Positions 45,972 through 55,609 of a DNA stretch of 64,000 bases are shown piece after piece (the first letter of the stretch is position 1; each line of letters opens with the position of its first letter). The DNA is taken from NCBI GenBank assembly GCA_023369685.1, contig SACZ01000002.1:682001-746000 (forward strand), written 5' to 3'. The stretch comes from Prolixibacteraceae bacterium JC049. GTDB lineage: Bacteria > Bacteroidota > Bacteroidia > Bacteroidales > Prolixibacteraceae. Under the pieces are notes generated by a model. The model worked only from the letters and a program-made list of their open reading frames with translations. It ran no database searches and was not told where the DNA came from. The position numbers were made by a program, and so were the translations under genes.

Positions 45972-46121
45972 ATTAAAGTATTTTGTACCTGACTTAGAGC
46001 TTTGTAACTCATATTCAGGTTTTCTTATTGATTATTTATTTTTTAAACTCTAAATCGAAAAATCGACTATTCTGCTTTAACTCACATTCTGTTGCATTAA
46101 AACGAGCCAGCTAAAGCAGCA

Positions 46122-46151
46122 CAAAAATATCTGTTTATTAACATGTTCAAA
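46122..46151 (-). promoter_or_regulatory. Candidate gpmI promoter
   Basis: On the minus strand, TTTG (46148-46151), 18-bp spacer and TATTTTTG (46122-46129). The leader would be about 145 nt. Confidence 0.5.
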
Positions 46152-46455
46152 ACAATAATCGTTCATTTTATTTTAAAATTAATGGATGATTAAAGTTGGA
46201 GGTAAGAATTTAACAACTAGACTGTTTAGCCCTCCCTTACTTTTCTAAAATATGACTCGTTAACTATCATCAACTCCTTTTAGTTTTTTTTAACGCTATT
46301 CATCTAACATTTTCCTATTTCTCGGGTTATCATTGCATCTAGTTTGTGTACTATTGAAATCATATTTAAATATTGAAAAGACCAATAAGATGAAACGAGC
46401 ATGAATTTTCAGCATTCTAAACTACACAAACGAGAATGATTAAAATTTATGTGAG

Positions 46456-46493
46456 TTCCTGAACGTATTCAATTTTTTTAAATAATTCAGGAA
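46456..46493 (+). promoter_or_regulatory. Inverted repeat in the leader of the OmpA lipoprotein gene
   Basis: TTCCTGAA (46456-46463) and TTCAGGAA (46486-46493) are exact inverted copies with a 22-bp spacer, 18 bp before the ATG. It could be an operator or an mRNA hairpin. Confidence 0.4.
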
Positions 46494-46511
46494 TAAAAAA
46501 AATTTAAACGG

Positions 46512-47177
46512 ATGAAACAACTAAAATTTTTCGCTGTAATTATGGCAACAGTGGTCATGTTAGCCAGTTGTCAATCGATGAATAACCTTGGAAAAGGTTC
46601 TTTAATTGGAGCTGGTGGTGGAGCACTTTTGGGTGCTGGAATTGGCCATTTAGCTGGTAATACCGCTGCTGGAGCAATTATTGGAGCTGCTGTAGGTGGT
46701 GCAACCGGAGCTGTAATTGGAAATTACATGGATAAACAAGTTGCCGAAATGCAGCAAGATTTACAAGGAGCAAAAGTAGAGCGAATTGGTGAAGGAATTA
46801 AAATCACGTTCGATTCGGGAATTCTATTTGCCGTTGGGAAGAGCAACCTCTCTCCTCAGGCTCAGCAAAACCTTGCCGATCTTTCGGTAATTCTAAAAAA
46901 ATACGCCGATACACATATATTGGTTGAAGGCCATACCGATGATACAGGCGGTAATGATTTGAACCAAAGGTTATCGGAACAAAGAGCTCAATCGGTAGCT
47001 AATTTTTTAATGCGAAACGATGTATTGGGAAGCCGTCTTCAAACTGTTGGATACGGTGAAGAGCAACCTATTGTTGAAAATAATTCTGCAGCCAATCGTG
47101 CCTTAAACCGAAGAGTAGAAATTGCTATTTATGCTAACGACAAGCTAAAAAGAGCAGCAGAAAGAGGTCAAATTTAA
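46512..47177 (+). CDS. OmpA-family peptidoglycan-binding lipoprotein
   Basis: A 221-residue lipoprotein (lipobox LASC20) with a glycine-zipper region (GAGGGALLGAGIGHLAGN and GAAVGGATGAVIG, about residues 33-75) and a C-terminal OmpA domain. The OmpA end carries FAVGKSNLSPQAQQNL, VEGHTDDTGGNDLNQRLSEQRA and the NRRVEIAIY peptidoglycan-binding end. The layout matches YiaD of enterobacteria. It would tie the outer membrane to the wall; no other role is visible. Confidence 0.92.
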   Translation: MKQLKFFAVIMATVVMLASCQSMNNLGKGSLIGAGGGALLGAGIGHLAGNTAAGAIIGAAVGGATGAVIGNYMDKQVAEMQQDLQGAKVERIGEGIKITFDSGILFAVGKSNLSPQAQQNLADLSVILKKYADTHILVEGHTDDTGGNDLNQRLSEQRAQSVANFLMRNDVLGSRLQTVGYGEEQPIVENNSAANRALNRRVEIAIYANDKLKRAAERGQI

Positions 47178-47232
47178 TCAGCTTAAATAGTAACTGAGTT
47201 CAATTTTATTATTGAAATCGGTTTGTTACAGA

Positions 47233-47271
47233 AGAGCGTTGGTATTCTATTACTAACGCTCTTTCTTTTTT
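47233..47271 (+). terminator. Intrinsic terminator after the OmpA lipoprotein gene
   Basis: AGAGCGTT (47233-47240) with AACGCTCT (47255-47262) and extra inner pairs, then TTCTTTTTT. Confidence 0.85.
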
Positions 47272-47441
47272 GTGGACACCTTGTTTTCAACAACATACAA
47301 ACACATGCAACAATATTACACCCTATTTGCGTCAAATATCCTACCTGTCATTTTCATTCGTCCACCTACTTCATATACTAATTGTCCAGTTTTGTATTGT
47401 GCCAATCTCAACGGCACAGAACCATAAAAACTAAAAGTATC

Positions 47442-49577
47442 ATGGTAAAAAGTACAAAACACTTAACTTTCATTTTTACATTATGCGCCACCCTCATGTT
47501 CTGTTCGTGCGGCAGCAACACAGAGGATAATGTAACTGTTATTGATCGTCCCGAGACATCAGTAACCAATAAGCACTACGTTAGCAACAGAGCTCCGCTG
47601 TTGCCCAGTAGTTTCATTAAATTACCTGTCGGAACTATTCAGCCTAAAGGATGGTTAAAGGAGTATTTGGTACGTCAACAAAACGGATTAACAGGTCATC
47701 TTGGAGAGATCAGTGCATGGCTTCAGAAAACCGATAATGCCTGGCTATCGAAAGATGGAAAAGGAAAATGGGGCTGGGAAGAAGTTCCATACTGGTTAAA
47801 AGGTTATGCCAATATCGGATACATTATGAACGATCCTAAAATGATCGAGGAATCAAAAATCTGGATCAACGGAGCATTAAACAGTCAACGCGAAGATGGA
47901 AACTTTGGCCCAATGCGCGGAAGTCGCGGAGGACAAGATTTCTGGGGAAACATGATTATGCTATACTGTTTGCAGTCGTACTATGAGTTCACCAACGACC
48001 AGCGCGTTCTTGATTTAATGACAAAATATTTCAAGTTCCAATTAACAGTACCTGATGATAAATTCTTAACGCTTTACTGGCAACAAATTCGCGGAGGAGA
48101 CAACCTGCATAGCGTAATGTGGTTGTACAACCGCACAGGAGATAAGTTCCTTTTAGAGTTAGCAGAAAAGATTCATAAAAATACAGCCGATTGGACCAGT
48201 CGTGGTCACAAAAGAAATGCTATTCACTGTCGTCAGGACAAGCGAGAAAATGTACAAGAATGGCCAGAATGGTGGGGAGACCAAATCGATTGGCACAACG
48301 TAAACCACGCACAATGTTTCCGCGAACCAGCTCAATACTATCTTTTGAGCAAACAGCCAGAGCACTTAAAAGCCAGTTACGAAAACTTCCAGATTGTTCG
48401 TGAGCACTTTGGTCAGGTTCCCGGAGGAATGTTTGGTTCTGACGAAAACTGTCGTCCTGGTTACAACGACCCTCGTCAGGGAATTGAAACTTGTGGTATT
48501 GTTGAGCAAATGAACTCTGATGAACACATGCTTCGCATTACAGGTGACCCATTTTGGGCCGACCACGTAGAAGAGTTAGCTTTTAATACTTATCCGGCAG
48601 CTACAATGCCCGATTTTAAGTCGCTACACTACATCACTTCTCCAAACATGGTACAGTGCGATAAGGCCAACCACCATCCGGGAATTGATAACCGTGGTCC
48701 ATTCTTAATGATGAACCCATTCAGCTCTCGTTGTTGTCAGCATAACCATGCACAAGGATGGCCATATATGGTTGAAAATCTTTGGATGGCTACTCCGGAC
48801 AATGGATTGGTAGCTGCCATCTATAGTGCCAGTACAATTACTGCTAAGGTGGGTGAAAATACCAAAGTGACTATCGATCAAACCACTAATTATCCATACG
48901 AAGAGCAAATTCAATTCGATATAACACCCGATAAAGCTGCTGTTTTCCCTCTTTATTTCCGTGTTCCTGCATGGTGTAAAGGCGCTAAAATTAGTGTAAA
49001 CGGAAAAGCTGTTTCTGCTAATCTTCAGCCTAAAAAATATGTTCGAATCGAGCGTAAATGGCAAAAAGGAGATAAAGTATCATTAGTGCTTCCAATGGAA
49101 ATAGCAGTGAAGAAGTGGGTTAAAAACCACAACAGTGTTAGTGTAAGCTACGGTCCGCTTTCTTTCTCTCTAAAAATCGATGAGAAAATGGTAAAAAGAG
49201 AAAGTACTGAAACTGCAATTGGCGATTCGAGATGGCAAAAAGGAGTTGATACTCACAAATGGCCATCTTGGGAAATTTATTCCAATTCAAAGTGGAACTA
49301 TGGTTTGGTTTACGACGAAAATAACCTGGCTGCTAGTTTCAAAGTGGTAAAACGCGACTGGCCAAAAGATAATTTCCCATTTACTCATGCTTCGAATCCT
49401 ATTTCCATAATGACAAAAGGAGCAATTATTCCTGAATGGAAAATGGACGAACATCAGCTTTGTGGCGAATTAATGGATAGTCCGGTACAAACCAATACAG
49501 CTATTGAATCAATTGAGTTAGTTCCTATGGGAGCTTCAAGATTGCGAATTAGTTCATTTCCAGTTGTTTTAAAATAA
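47442..49577 (+). CDS. DUF1680/GH127-like glycosidase lipoprotein 1
   Basis: A 711-residue secreted or surface lipoprotein. The ATG at 47442 gives signal peptide and lipobox (FCSC23). The (alpha/alpha)6-barrel domain has the zinc-site motifs of the GH127 type: ETC at E349-C351 (GIETCGIVEQMNSDEHML) and a CC pair at C431-C432 (SSRCCQHNHAQGWPY). In beta-L-arabinofuranosidases of GH127 the same set (Glu, Cys, Cys, Cys) holds zinc and one cysteine is the nucleophile. A beta-sandwich follows. It is a close paralogue of the next gene, about 60% identical by eye. Substrate is not known; a plant or algal glycan is likely. Confidence 0.85.
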   Translation: MVKSTKHLTFIFTLCATLMFCSCGSNTEDNVTVIDRPETSVTNKHYVSNRAPLLPSSFIKLPVGTIQPKGWLKEYLVRQQNGLTGHLGEISAWLQKTDNAWLSKDGKGKWGWEEVPYWLKGYANIGYIMNDPKMIEESKIWINGALNSQREDGNFGPMRGSRGGQDFWGNMIMLYCLQSYYEFTNDQRVLDLMTKYFKFQLTVPDDKFLTLYWQQIRGGDNLHSVMWLYNRTGDKFLLELAEKIHKNTADWTSRGHKRNAIHCRQDKRENVQEWPEWWGDQIDWHNVNHAQCFREPAQYYLLSKQPEHLKASYENFQIVREHFGQVPGGMFGSDENCRPGYNDPRQGIETCGIVEQMNSDEHMLRITGDPFWADHVEELAFNTYPAATMPDFKSLHYITSPNMVQCDKANHHPGIDNRGPFLMMNPFSSRCCQHNHAQGWPYMVENLWMATPDNGLVAAIYSASTITAKVGENTKVTIDQTTNYPYEEQIQFDITPDKAAVFPLYFRVPAWCKGAKISVNGKAVSANLQPKKYVRIERKWQKGDKVSLVLPMEIAVKKWVKNHNSVSVSYGPLSFSLKIDEKMVKRESTETAIGDSRWQKGVDTHKWPSWEIYSNSKWNYGLVYDENNLAASFKVVKRDWPKDNFPFTHASNPISIMTKGAIIPEWKMDEHQLCGELMDSPVQTNTAIESIELVPMGASRLRISSFPVVLK

Positions 49578-49754
49578 CACACACCGAAAGAGGGTATCTA
49601 TTATGGGTATTCTCTTTCTTAAATTAGATTTTAAACAACTAGAAACACAGATTATCAAATAGATATCAGCTATCTGATAATACGAAAGTTCATAAATCGG
49701 GGAATCGATTTTCGGTATAAATATTTAAATCGATCCACTACTAAATAAATTCTA

Positions 49755-51887
49755 ATGCAAATAAGAACTTTACTTTTTACGGCACTTTTAATCATTACTC
49801 TTTTAGGATGTAAAGATGAAATTGACAATATCACAGTTGTTAATAAACCCAATACATCTGTTGTTAATGATCATTACATCAGTAATCGTCCGCCACTGCA
49901 GCCCAGTAGTTTTATAAAACTGCCTGTTGGTTCAGTAAAACCAGATGGATGGTTAAAAGAGGTTCTTATTCGTCAGAAGAATGGACTAACTGGTAACCTG
50001 AATAAAATTAGCCCGTGGCTAACCAAGAAAGATAATGCCTGGCTATCGAAAGATGGAAAAGGTGAAAATGGTTGGGAAGAGGTTCCTTACTGGTTGAAGG
50101 GGTATGCTAATATGGGCTATATTCTGGAAGATCAGCAAATAATTGACGAAGCTCTGATTTGGATAAAAGGAGTACTTAATAGTCAACGAAAAAATGGAAA
50201 TTTTGGTCCTGTCCATCTTCGCAAAGATGGCAGTCAGGACTTTTGGGGCAACATGCTTATGCTCTATTGTCTTCAGTCTTATTACGAATATTCCGAAGAT
50301 GAAAGAGTAATTGATTTAATGACTCGCTATTTCCGATATCAACTGAACTATCCGGAAAAGAAATTCTTAACTCCTTATTGGCAGAAAATCCGAGCAGGAG
50401 ATAACTTACACAGTGTACTTTGGCTTTACAACAGAACAGGAGATCAGTTTCTTCTTGAACTGGCCAATAAAATACACCGCAATTGTGCCGACTGGACAAG
50501 TAGAAATCATCGCATTACAGATATTAAGAATCACAGAGAGATTAAAACCAACGAAGAGAGTCTTCAATGGTATACCTCGCAAATTGATTGGCACAATGTG
50601 AACCATGCTCAAGGATTTCGCGAACCAGCTCAGTTCTATCTTCTTTCTGGCGATAAAAAGTTATTGAACGCTTCTTATGAGAATTTCAATATTATGCGAG
50701 AGCATTTTGGTCAGGTTCCTGGAGGAATGTATGCCGGAGATATCAATGCCCGACCTAGTTTCGATGATCCACGACAACCTGTTGAAACATGCGGTATAGT
50801 TGAGCAAATGAACTCTGATGAGCATATGCTTCGAATTACAGGTGATCCGTTTTGGGCCGATCATCTGGAGAATGTGGCTTTTAACACTTATCCGGCAGCC
50901 ACTATGCCCGATATGAAGTCGTTGCGTTTTCTAACAGCACCCAACATGATTATTTCTGATAATAAGAACTATAGAGAACCCTTCGATGCCTCTGGAAACT
51001 CATTATTGATGAGTCCATTAAACCATCGGTGTTGTCAGCACAACCACTCGCAGGCATGGCCCTATTTCATTGAAAATATGTGGATGGCAACTCCCGATAA
51101 TGGATTAGCAGCCGTTGCTTATGGAGCTTGCAAAGTAGATGTAACTGTTGGAAACGGACATGCTATTTCCATAACGGAAACCACCAATTATCCATTTGAA
51201 GAAAGATTGGAGTTTACCATTTCTACTTCATGGAGTACCTATTTCCCATTGTATTTTAGAATTCCAGCATGGTGTGCTAGTGCTCAATTAAAAATCAACG
51301 GAAAAACCATCGATCAACAGCCTGTTGCTGGTAAATATATTCGTATCGAGCGTACATGGAACAATAACGATAAAGTATCCATTGCCTTTCCTATGGATAT
51401 TAAAATTCAGCATTGGAAAGCCAATAAAAACAGTACTAGTATAAACTATGGTCCACTCACTTTTTCTTTAAAAATTGAAGAAAAAAGAGTTCGAAAAGAG
51501 AGTAGAAAGTCGGCCATGTGGAATACGCGCTGGCAGAATACATCTATTACTCAGAAATGGCCATCATGGGAGTTGTATTCCAATTCGAAATGGAATTTCG
51601 GTTTAGAAATAGACAAGGAAAAACCAATTAGCTCTTTTAAACTCATAAAAAGAGAATGGCCTAAAAATAACTACCCTTTCACTGCATCATCAACACCAAT
51701 TATGCTTGAAGCTACAGGTAAAGAGATACCTCAATGGCAAGCAGAAAAACTGGGAGTATGTGGTGAATTGATTCAGAGTCCTGTAAAGACCAACTCTAAA
51801 TCACAAAAAATTGAATTGATACCAATGGGAGCTGCACGACTAAGAATTAGTGCATTCCCTGTTGTTGAATCTAAAAACATTAAATAA
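49755..51887 (+). CDS. DUF1680/GH127-like glycosidase lipoprotein 2
   Basis: A 710-residue paralogue of the preceding gene with lipobox LLGC19. The N-terminal region is near identical in layout (NDHYISNRPPLQPSSFIKLPVGSVKPDGWLKE) and the zinc-site motifs are E344-x-C346 (VETCGIVEQMNS) and C426-C427 (NHRCCQHNHSQAW). The two genes look like an internal duplication that has diverged. Its stop directly abuts the ATG of the third glycosidase gene (51887/51888), so the two are one message. Confidence 0.85.
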   Translation: MQIRTLLFTALLIITLLGCKDEIDNITVVNKPNTSVVNDHYISNRPPLQPSSFIKLPVGSVKPDGWLKEVLIRQKNGLTGNLNKISPWLTKKDNAWLSKDGKGENGWEEVPYWLKGYANMGYILEDQQIIDEALIWIKGVLNSQRKNGNFGPVHLRKDGSQDFWGNMLMLYCLQSYYEYSEDERVIDLMTRYFRYQLNYPEKKFLTPYWQKIRAGDNLHSVLWLYNRTGDQFLLELANKIHRNCADWTSRNHRITDIKNHREIKTNEESLQWYTSQIDWHNVNHAQGFREPAQFYLLSGDKKLLNASYENFNIMREHFGQVPGGMYAGDINARPSFDDPRQPVETCGIVEQMNSDEHMLRITGDPFWADHLENVAFNTYPAATMPDMKSLRFLTAPNMIISDNKNYREPFDASGNSLLMSPLNHRCCQHNHSQAWPYFIENMWMATPDNGLAAVAYGACKVDVTVGNGHAISITETTNYPFEERLEFTISTSWSTYFPLYFRIPAWCASAQLKINGKTIDQQPVAGKYIRIERTWNNNDKVSIAFPMDIKIQHWKANKNSTSINYGPLTFSLKIEEKRVRKESRKSAMWNTRWQNTSITQKWPSWELYSNSKWNFGLEIDKEKPISSFKLIKREWPKNNYPFTASSTPIMLEATGKEIPQWQAEKLGVCGELIQSPVKTNSKSQKIELIPMGAARLRISAFPVVESKNIK

Positions 51888-54371
51888 ATGCGATTTCATT
51901 TTTTAGTAGCAATGCTATTGCTGGCTTCTGTAATTACTAAAGCTCAGCAAAAAGAGATTCTTAAGCCAGTTCCTTTTAACGAGGTTAAACTTGAAGATCA
52001 ATTTTGGCTTCCTCGTTTAAAAACACAAGCAGAAACATTGGTTCCATTTGCCTTAGATAAAACCAATCCTGCCGTTGAAAATCTACGCAAAGCCGGGCAA
52101 ATATTAGCCGGAAATAATTCAGAAAAACCATTTCCTCATCGCTTCGTTTCATCCGACTTATACAAAGTGATGGAAGGAGCTGCTTACCTGTTAAAGATCA
52201 AACGCGATCCTAAACTGGAAAAGCAACTCGATGACATCATTAATATAATTGGTAAAGCACAACAAAAAGATGGTTACCTGTATGTGGCACACATTGCCGA
52301 TGTGGCTAAAAAATACAGAGCATTCTGGGGACCATCAGGAATGGGCGATAAACCATATTCATGGGTGGTTCACAGTCATGAACTTTACAACATGGGACAC
52401 ATGTACGAGGGAGCTATTGCTTATTTTCAAGCAACAGGGAAACGTAAATGGTTGGATATTGCCGAGAAGAATGCCCAACATATCAATAAGGTATTCTTTG
52501 TTGGCGACAAAAATTACAACAATGGAAAACCTATAAATCAAGCTCCCGGGCACCAGGAATTGGAGTTGGCATTGGTTAAAATGGCGCGTGTAACCAACAA
52601 TTCACTTTATCTGGATATGGCTAAAAAGTTTCTGGCTATTCGCGGAATAACTTACGTTCCAGAAGGAAAGGGATGTATGCACCCTGAGTATGCGCAACAA
52701 CACAAACCTCTAACCGAGCAGTCGAGAGCTGTAGGGCACTCTGTTCGTGCAGCCTACCTTTATTCTGCCATGGCCGATGTAAACTCACTAACCGATGAAG
52801 AGCCATACAAAGCCGCATTAGATCGAATTTGGCATAATATCGTAGATACAAAAATGCACATTACTGGTGGGCTAGGAGCTGTTCACGGAACAGAAGGTTT
52901 TGGACCAGAATATGTACTTCCAAACAAAAGTGCCTACGACGAAACTTGTGCTGCCGTAGGAAATGTATTCTTCAATTTCCGCATGTTTTTAGCTGAAAAA
53001 GATGGGCGATTTCTAGATGTAGCCGAAGTAGCACTGTACAACAATGCATTGGCTGGAGTTAATATCGATGGGAATAAATTTTTCTATACAAACCCTCTTG
53101 AAGTAGATGGCCAAACACCATTTAACCATGGAAGAAAAGGACGTTCACCATGGTTTGGAACAGCCTGCTGTCCTTCCAATATTGCAAGGTTAATTCCACA
53201 GGTTTCAGGAATGATGTATGCCATAGAAGATAATTCTATCTACTGTGCTTTCTATGGTAGCAATAGCACACAAATTCAACTTGAATCGGGGAAAGTAGCT
53301 GTTTCTCAACAAACCAATTATCCTTTTTCAGGCAAGGTTGATATTTCGCTTTCTCCTGAAAAGGCAGGACAGCAATTTACAGTTAAGCTTAGGGTTCCAA
53401 CATGGGCCACCAAACAATTTGTTCCAGGAAAACTCTATTCCTATACCGACAAAAATCTACCGGAGTTTAAGCTCTTTGTAAATGGGAAAAAGGCAAAAGC
53501 AACACTTGATAAAGGTTTCGTTTCCATTAACAGAAAGTGGAATAAAAACGATAAAGTCACTATCGACATTCCAATGCCAGCTCACTTCAATAAAGCTATT
53601 GAAGAGGTGAAAGACGATAAAAACAGAATTGCATTAACCCGCGGACCTCTTGTATATTGTGCCGAAGAAGTGGACAATAATGGAATCGTTCAACGTTTCA
53701 TGTTCGACAATGAGAAGATGGGAAAATTTGCAGTTTCTACCATTGAAGAAGGAAAATTGAAAGGCATCGATCAGGTAACAGTAAAAGGACTAGAACTGAA
53801 AAAGGGAAAATTGAAGAAAGCCAATATCGTGTTTACACCATACTATGCATGGAACAACCGTGGCGATGCTTCAATGATAATTTGGACACCTACAGATAAA
53901 TCGATGGTTTCTGAAAACACAGGAACTGTTACCGGAGGTAAATTTGCCAAAGTAAAAGCATCACACACTTTCCACAATGATCATCTTTCAGTTATTTCAG
54001 CGAATAACGATCCTAAAAATTCTTTCGACAACTCTATGAAACGCTGGACCAGCTACCCCGAGAAAGGTAAAAAACAATGGGTAGATATAACCTTGAAGAA
54101 AAGAACAAACCTGCAGAGCATCTCAATTTACTGGTACGATGATAAAGGAGGAGTACAAGTACCAAAGAACTGGAATCTACAATACTGGCATAAGGATCAC
54201 TGGCACGATTTCCCATTATATGTAACCGATTCGTACAGTGTTTTCATCAATCAATACAATATGGTTCACCCTGCAGGAGAGCTTAAAACCGATCGTATTC
54301 GTATAAACATGACAGCTAAAGAAAAAGCGGCTGTTGGAATTCTTGACGTTAGAGTTGAAGCAGTTAACTAG
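51888..54371 (+). CDS. GH127-type beta-L-arabinofuranosidase with C-terminal carbohydrate-binding domain
   Basis: An 827-residue secreted enzyme with signal peptide (cut near TKAQ, residue 20). The GH127 catalytic domain shows the acid/base glutamate E336 (HGTEGFGPEY), the ETC pair E352/C354 (SAYDETCAAVGN) and C427-C428 (GTACCPSNIAR), all at spacings that match the characterised family (E322, E338, C340, C417, C418 in HypBA1). A beta-sandwich follows, then a discoidin-like domain (about residues 690-827; WTSYPEKGKKQWVDI, LQSISIYWYDDKGG). It would release L-arabinofuranose or a related sugar. It belongs to a subgroup different from the two upstream genes. Confidence 0.9.
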   Translation: MRFHFLVAMLLLASVITKAQQKEILKPVPFNEVKLEDQFWLPRLKTQAETLVPFALDKTNPAVENLRKAGQILAGNNSEKPFPHRFVSSDLYKVMEGAAYLLKIKRDPKLEKQLDDIINIIGKAQQKDGYLYVAHIADVAKKYRAFWGPSGMGDKPYSWVVHSHELYNMGHMYEGAIAYFQATGKRKWLDIAEKNAQHINKVFFVGDKNYNNGKPINQAPGHQELELALVKMARVTNNSLYLDMAKKFLAIRGITYVPEGKGCMHPEYAQQHKPLTEQSRAVGHSVRAAYLYSAMADVNSLTDEEPYKAALDRIWHNIVDTKMHITGGLGAVHGTEGFGPEYVLPNKSAYDETCAAVGNVFFNFRMFLAEKDGRFLDVAEVALYNNALAGVNIDGNKFFYTNPLEVDGQTPFNHGRKGRSPWFGTACCPSNIARLIPQVSGMMYAIEDNSIYCAFYGSNSTQIQLESGKVAVSQQTNYPFSGKVDISLSPEKAGQQFTVKLRVPTWATKQFVPGKLYSYTDKNLPEFKLFVNGKKAKATLDKGFVSINRKWNKNDKVTIDIPMPAHFNKAIEEVKDDKNRIALTRGPLVYCAEEVDNNGIVQRFMFDNEKMGKFAVSTIEEGKLKGIDQVTVKGLELKKGKLKKANIVFTPYYAWNNRGDASMIIWTPTDKSMVSENTGTVTGGKFAKVKASHTFHNDHLSVISANNDPKNSFDNSMKRWTSYPEKGKKQWVDITLKKRTNLQSISIYWYDDKGGVQVPKNWNLQYWHKDHWHDFPLYVTDSYSVFINQYNMVHPAGELKTDRIRINMTAKEKAAVGILDVRVEAVN

Positions 54372-54511
54372 TTCGTTTTAAGAAAACGGGCATACATATA
54401 TCGGATGTACTGTTTTTTAGACTGATTTTAATCTATTTTCAGTTTAAACTAAATACAGAGAGAGAGGTTATCTATGGTGACCTCTCTTTTTTTATTAGAC
54501 AGGTTCTCTAG

Positions 54512-54530
54512 TATTTTTGTACTAAATTTG
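54512..54530 (+). promoter_or_regulatory. Candidate -7 boxes for the flavodoxin gene
   Basis: TATTTTTG (54512-54519) and TAAATTTG (54523-54530) both fit the -7 consensus, 40-60 bp before the ATG at 54570. No strong -33 box is seen. Confidence 0.35.
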
Positions 54531-54569
54531 CTAAACTTAATCAAGTATAACTTTATAATCTCTTTAGCT

Positions 54570-55088
54570 ATGAGAAAAATAGGATTATTATACTGGCCAA
54601 AAGGTGGAAGTGTTGAGCGCTCTGCAGAGAAAATTCAAGGTCAGCTTAAAGATAAAAACGTTGTTTTCAAGTGTATTGACGAAGTACAACCTAATGAACT
54701 ATTGGAATTTGATTCAATAATTATGGGTGGTTCAACAGTAGGAGCCGACCATTGGGGAAACAATGAAAACCAAAATGAGTGGACTTTCTTCTTCTCGGAA
54801 CTAAAAAAAGCAGAAACAAACTTAGAAGGCAAGGAAATTGCACTATTCGGTTTAGGTAACCAGATGCTTTATCCTGATCATTTTGCCGATGACATTGCCG
54901 TTATGCGTAATGAATTGGCTAAAGCTAATGCCACATTTGTTGGAAACTGGCCTACAGAAGGATATGATTTCAACCACTCAGATGCTGTTGAAAACGATCA
55001 GTTCATTGGTTTAGTACTGGATGAAGATGCTCAACCAGAATTAACGGATGAAAGAATTTCTGGATGGTTAAAGCAGATTAATTTCTAG
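54570..55088 (+). CDS. Flavodoxin with atypical FMN-phosphate loop
   Basis: A 172-residue flavodoxin of FldA type, an FMN electron carrier for low-potential reactions. The start is at 54570 (MRKIGLLYWPKG...); the longer reading has no support. Late motifs match FldA: ALFGLGNQMLYPDHFADDI (isoalloxazine loop) and GNWPTEGYDFNHSDAV. The first loop, normally (S/T)xTGNT, here reads YWPKGGSVERSA and lacks the usual Thr residues, so phosphate binding differs. Possible role: electron supply for NrdG or similar radical enzymes, but no link is shown by position. Confidence 0.82.
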   Translation: MRKIGLLYWPKGGSVERSAEKIQGQLKDKNVVFKCIDEVQPNELLEFDSIIMGGSTVGADHWGNNENQNEWTFFFSELKKAETNLEGKEIALFGLGNQMLYPDHFADDIAVMRNELAKANATFVGNWPTEGYDFNHSDAVENDQFIGLVLDEDAQPELTDERISGWLKQINF

Positions 55089-55175
55089 AAACGACACATT
55101 ATTTTTCATAAAATACATCAATGGCATATTTTTTGGATGCATTCGTTTCTGTTAATCCAAACAAGAATTAAACCC

Positions 55176-55526
55176 ATGAAACGAATTATCCTAATTCTTA
55201 TGCTTGCCGTTATTGGCTTCTCATGCGACGATGATGATCCCAAAACATGTGCAGATGTAGACATCGTATTCTATTCCTTAAAAACGGAAGAGATGCCTAA
55301 GCTTGAAATCGATCTTTACAGTGCTGAAATGCCCGATCTTCCACTTTATGAAGACATAAAACCATATGGAGGAAAGATCACTTTTGAGGATTTAAATGCT
55401 GGAAATTATTTTATCCAGTTCCGACAGTTAAACTGTTGGGGATCTTGTACAAAAAAGATAGCTTTTCAAGTCAATCAAGGTGTTAACAAAGAAGTTAACG
55501 TAAATAGAAACGACTATACATTATAA
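55176..55526 (+). CDS. Small lipoprotein of unknown function
   Basis: A 116-residue lipoprotein with lipobox GFSC17 followed by an acidic run (DDDDP). Start at 55176; the reading from 55137 adds a segment before the signal peptide. The mature part is a small beta domain with CWGSCTKKIAFQVNQGVNKEV, possibly a compact sandwich like carboxypeptidase-regulatory domains. I do not recognise it. Confidence 0.65.
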   Translation: MKRIILILMLAVIGFSCDDDDPKTCADVDIVFYSLKTEEMPKLEIDLYSAEMPDLPLYEDIKPYGGKITFEDLNAGNYFIQFRQLNCWGSCTKKIAFQVNQGVNKEVNVNRNDYTL

Positions 55527-55559
55527 AAATATTTTGTAAATGAAGTTTCGATATTAAAT

Positions 55560-55601
55560 AAAACCGAGGTAACATACTCTTCTGGTAGTTATCTCGGTTT
55601 T
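55560..55601. terminator. Two-way terminator between convergent genes
   Basis: AAAACCGAG (55560-55568) with CTCGGTTTT (55593-55601), and extra inner pairs; T-runs on both sides. Confidence 0.8.
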
Positions 55602-55609
55602 ATTATTTA

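Larger units (their letters stand above)
45972..46511. other. 540-bp intergenic region between gpmI and the OmpA lipoprotein gene
   Basis: No ORF is credible here. It contains a gpmI promoter candidate (46122-46151, minus strand) and an inverted repeat in the leader of the gene at 46512 (46456-46493). The central part, about 46160-46440, is AT-rich with no repeat or RNA signature that I can support. Confidence 0.5.
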
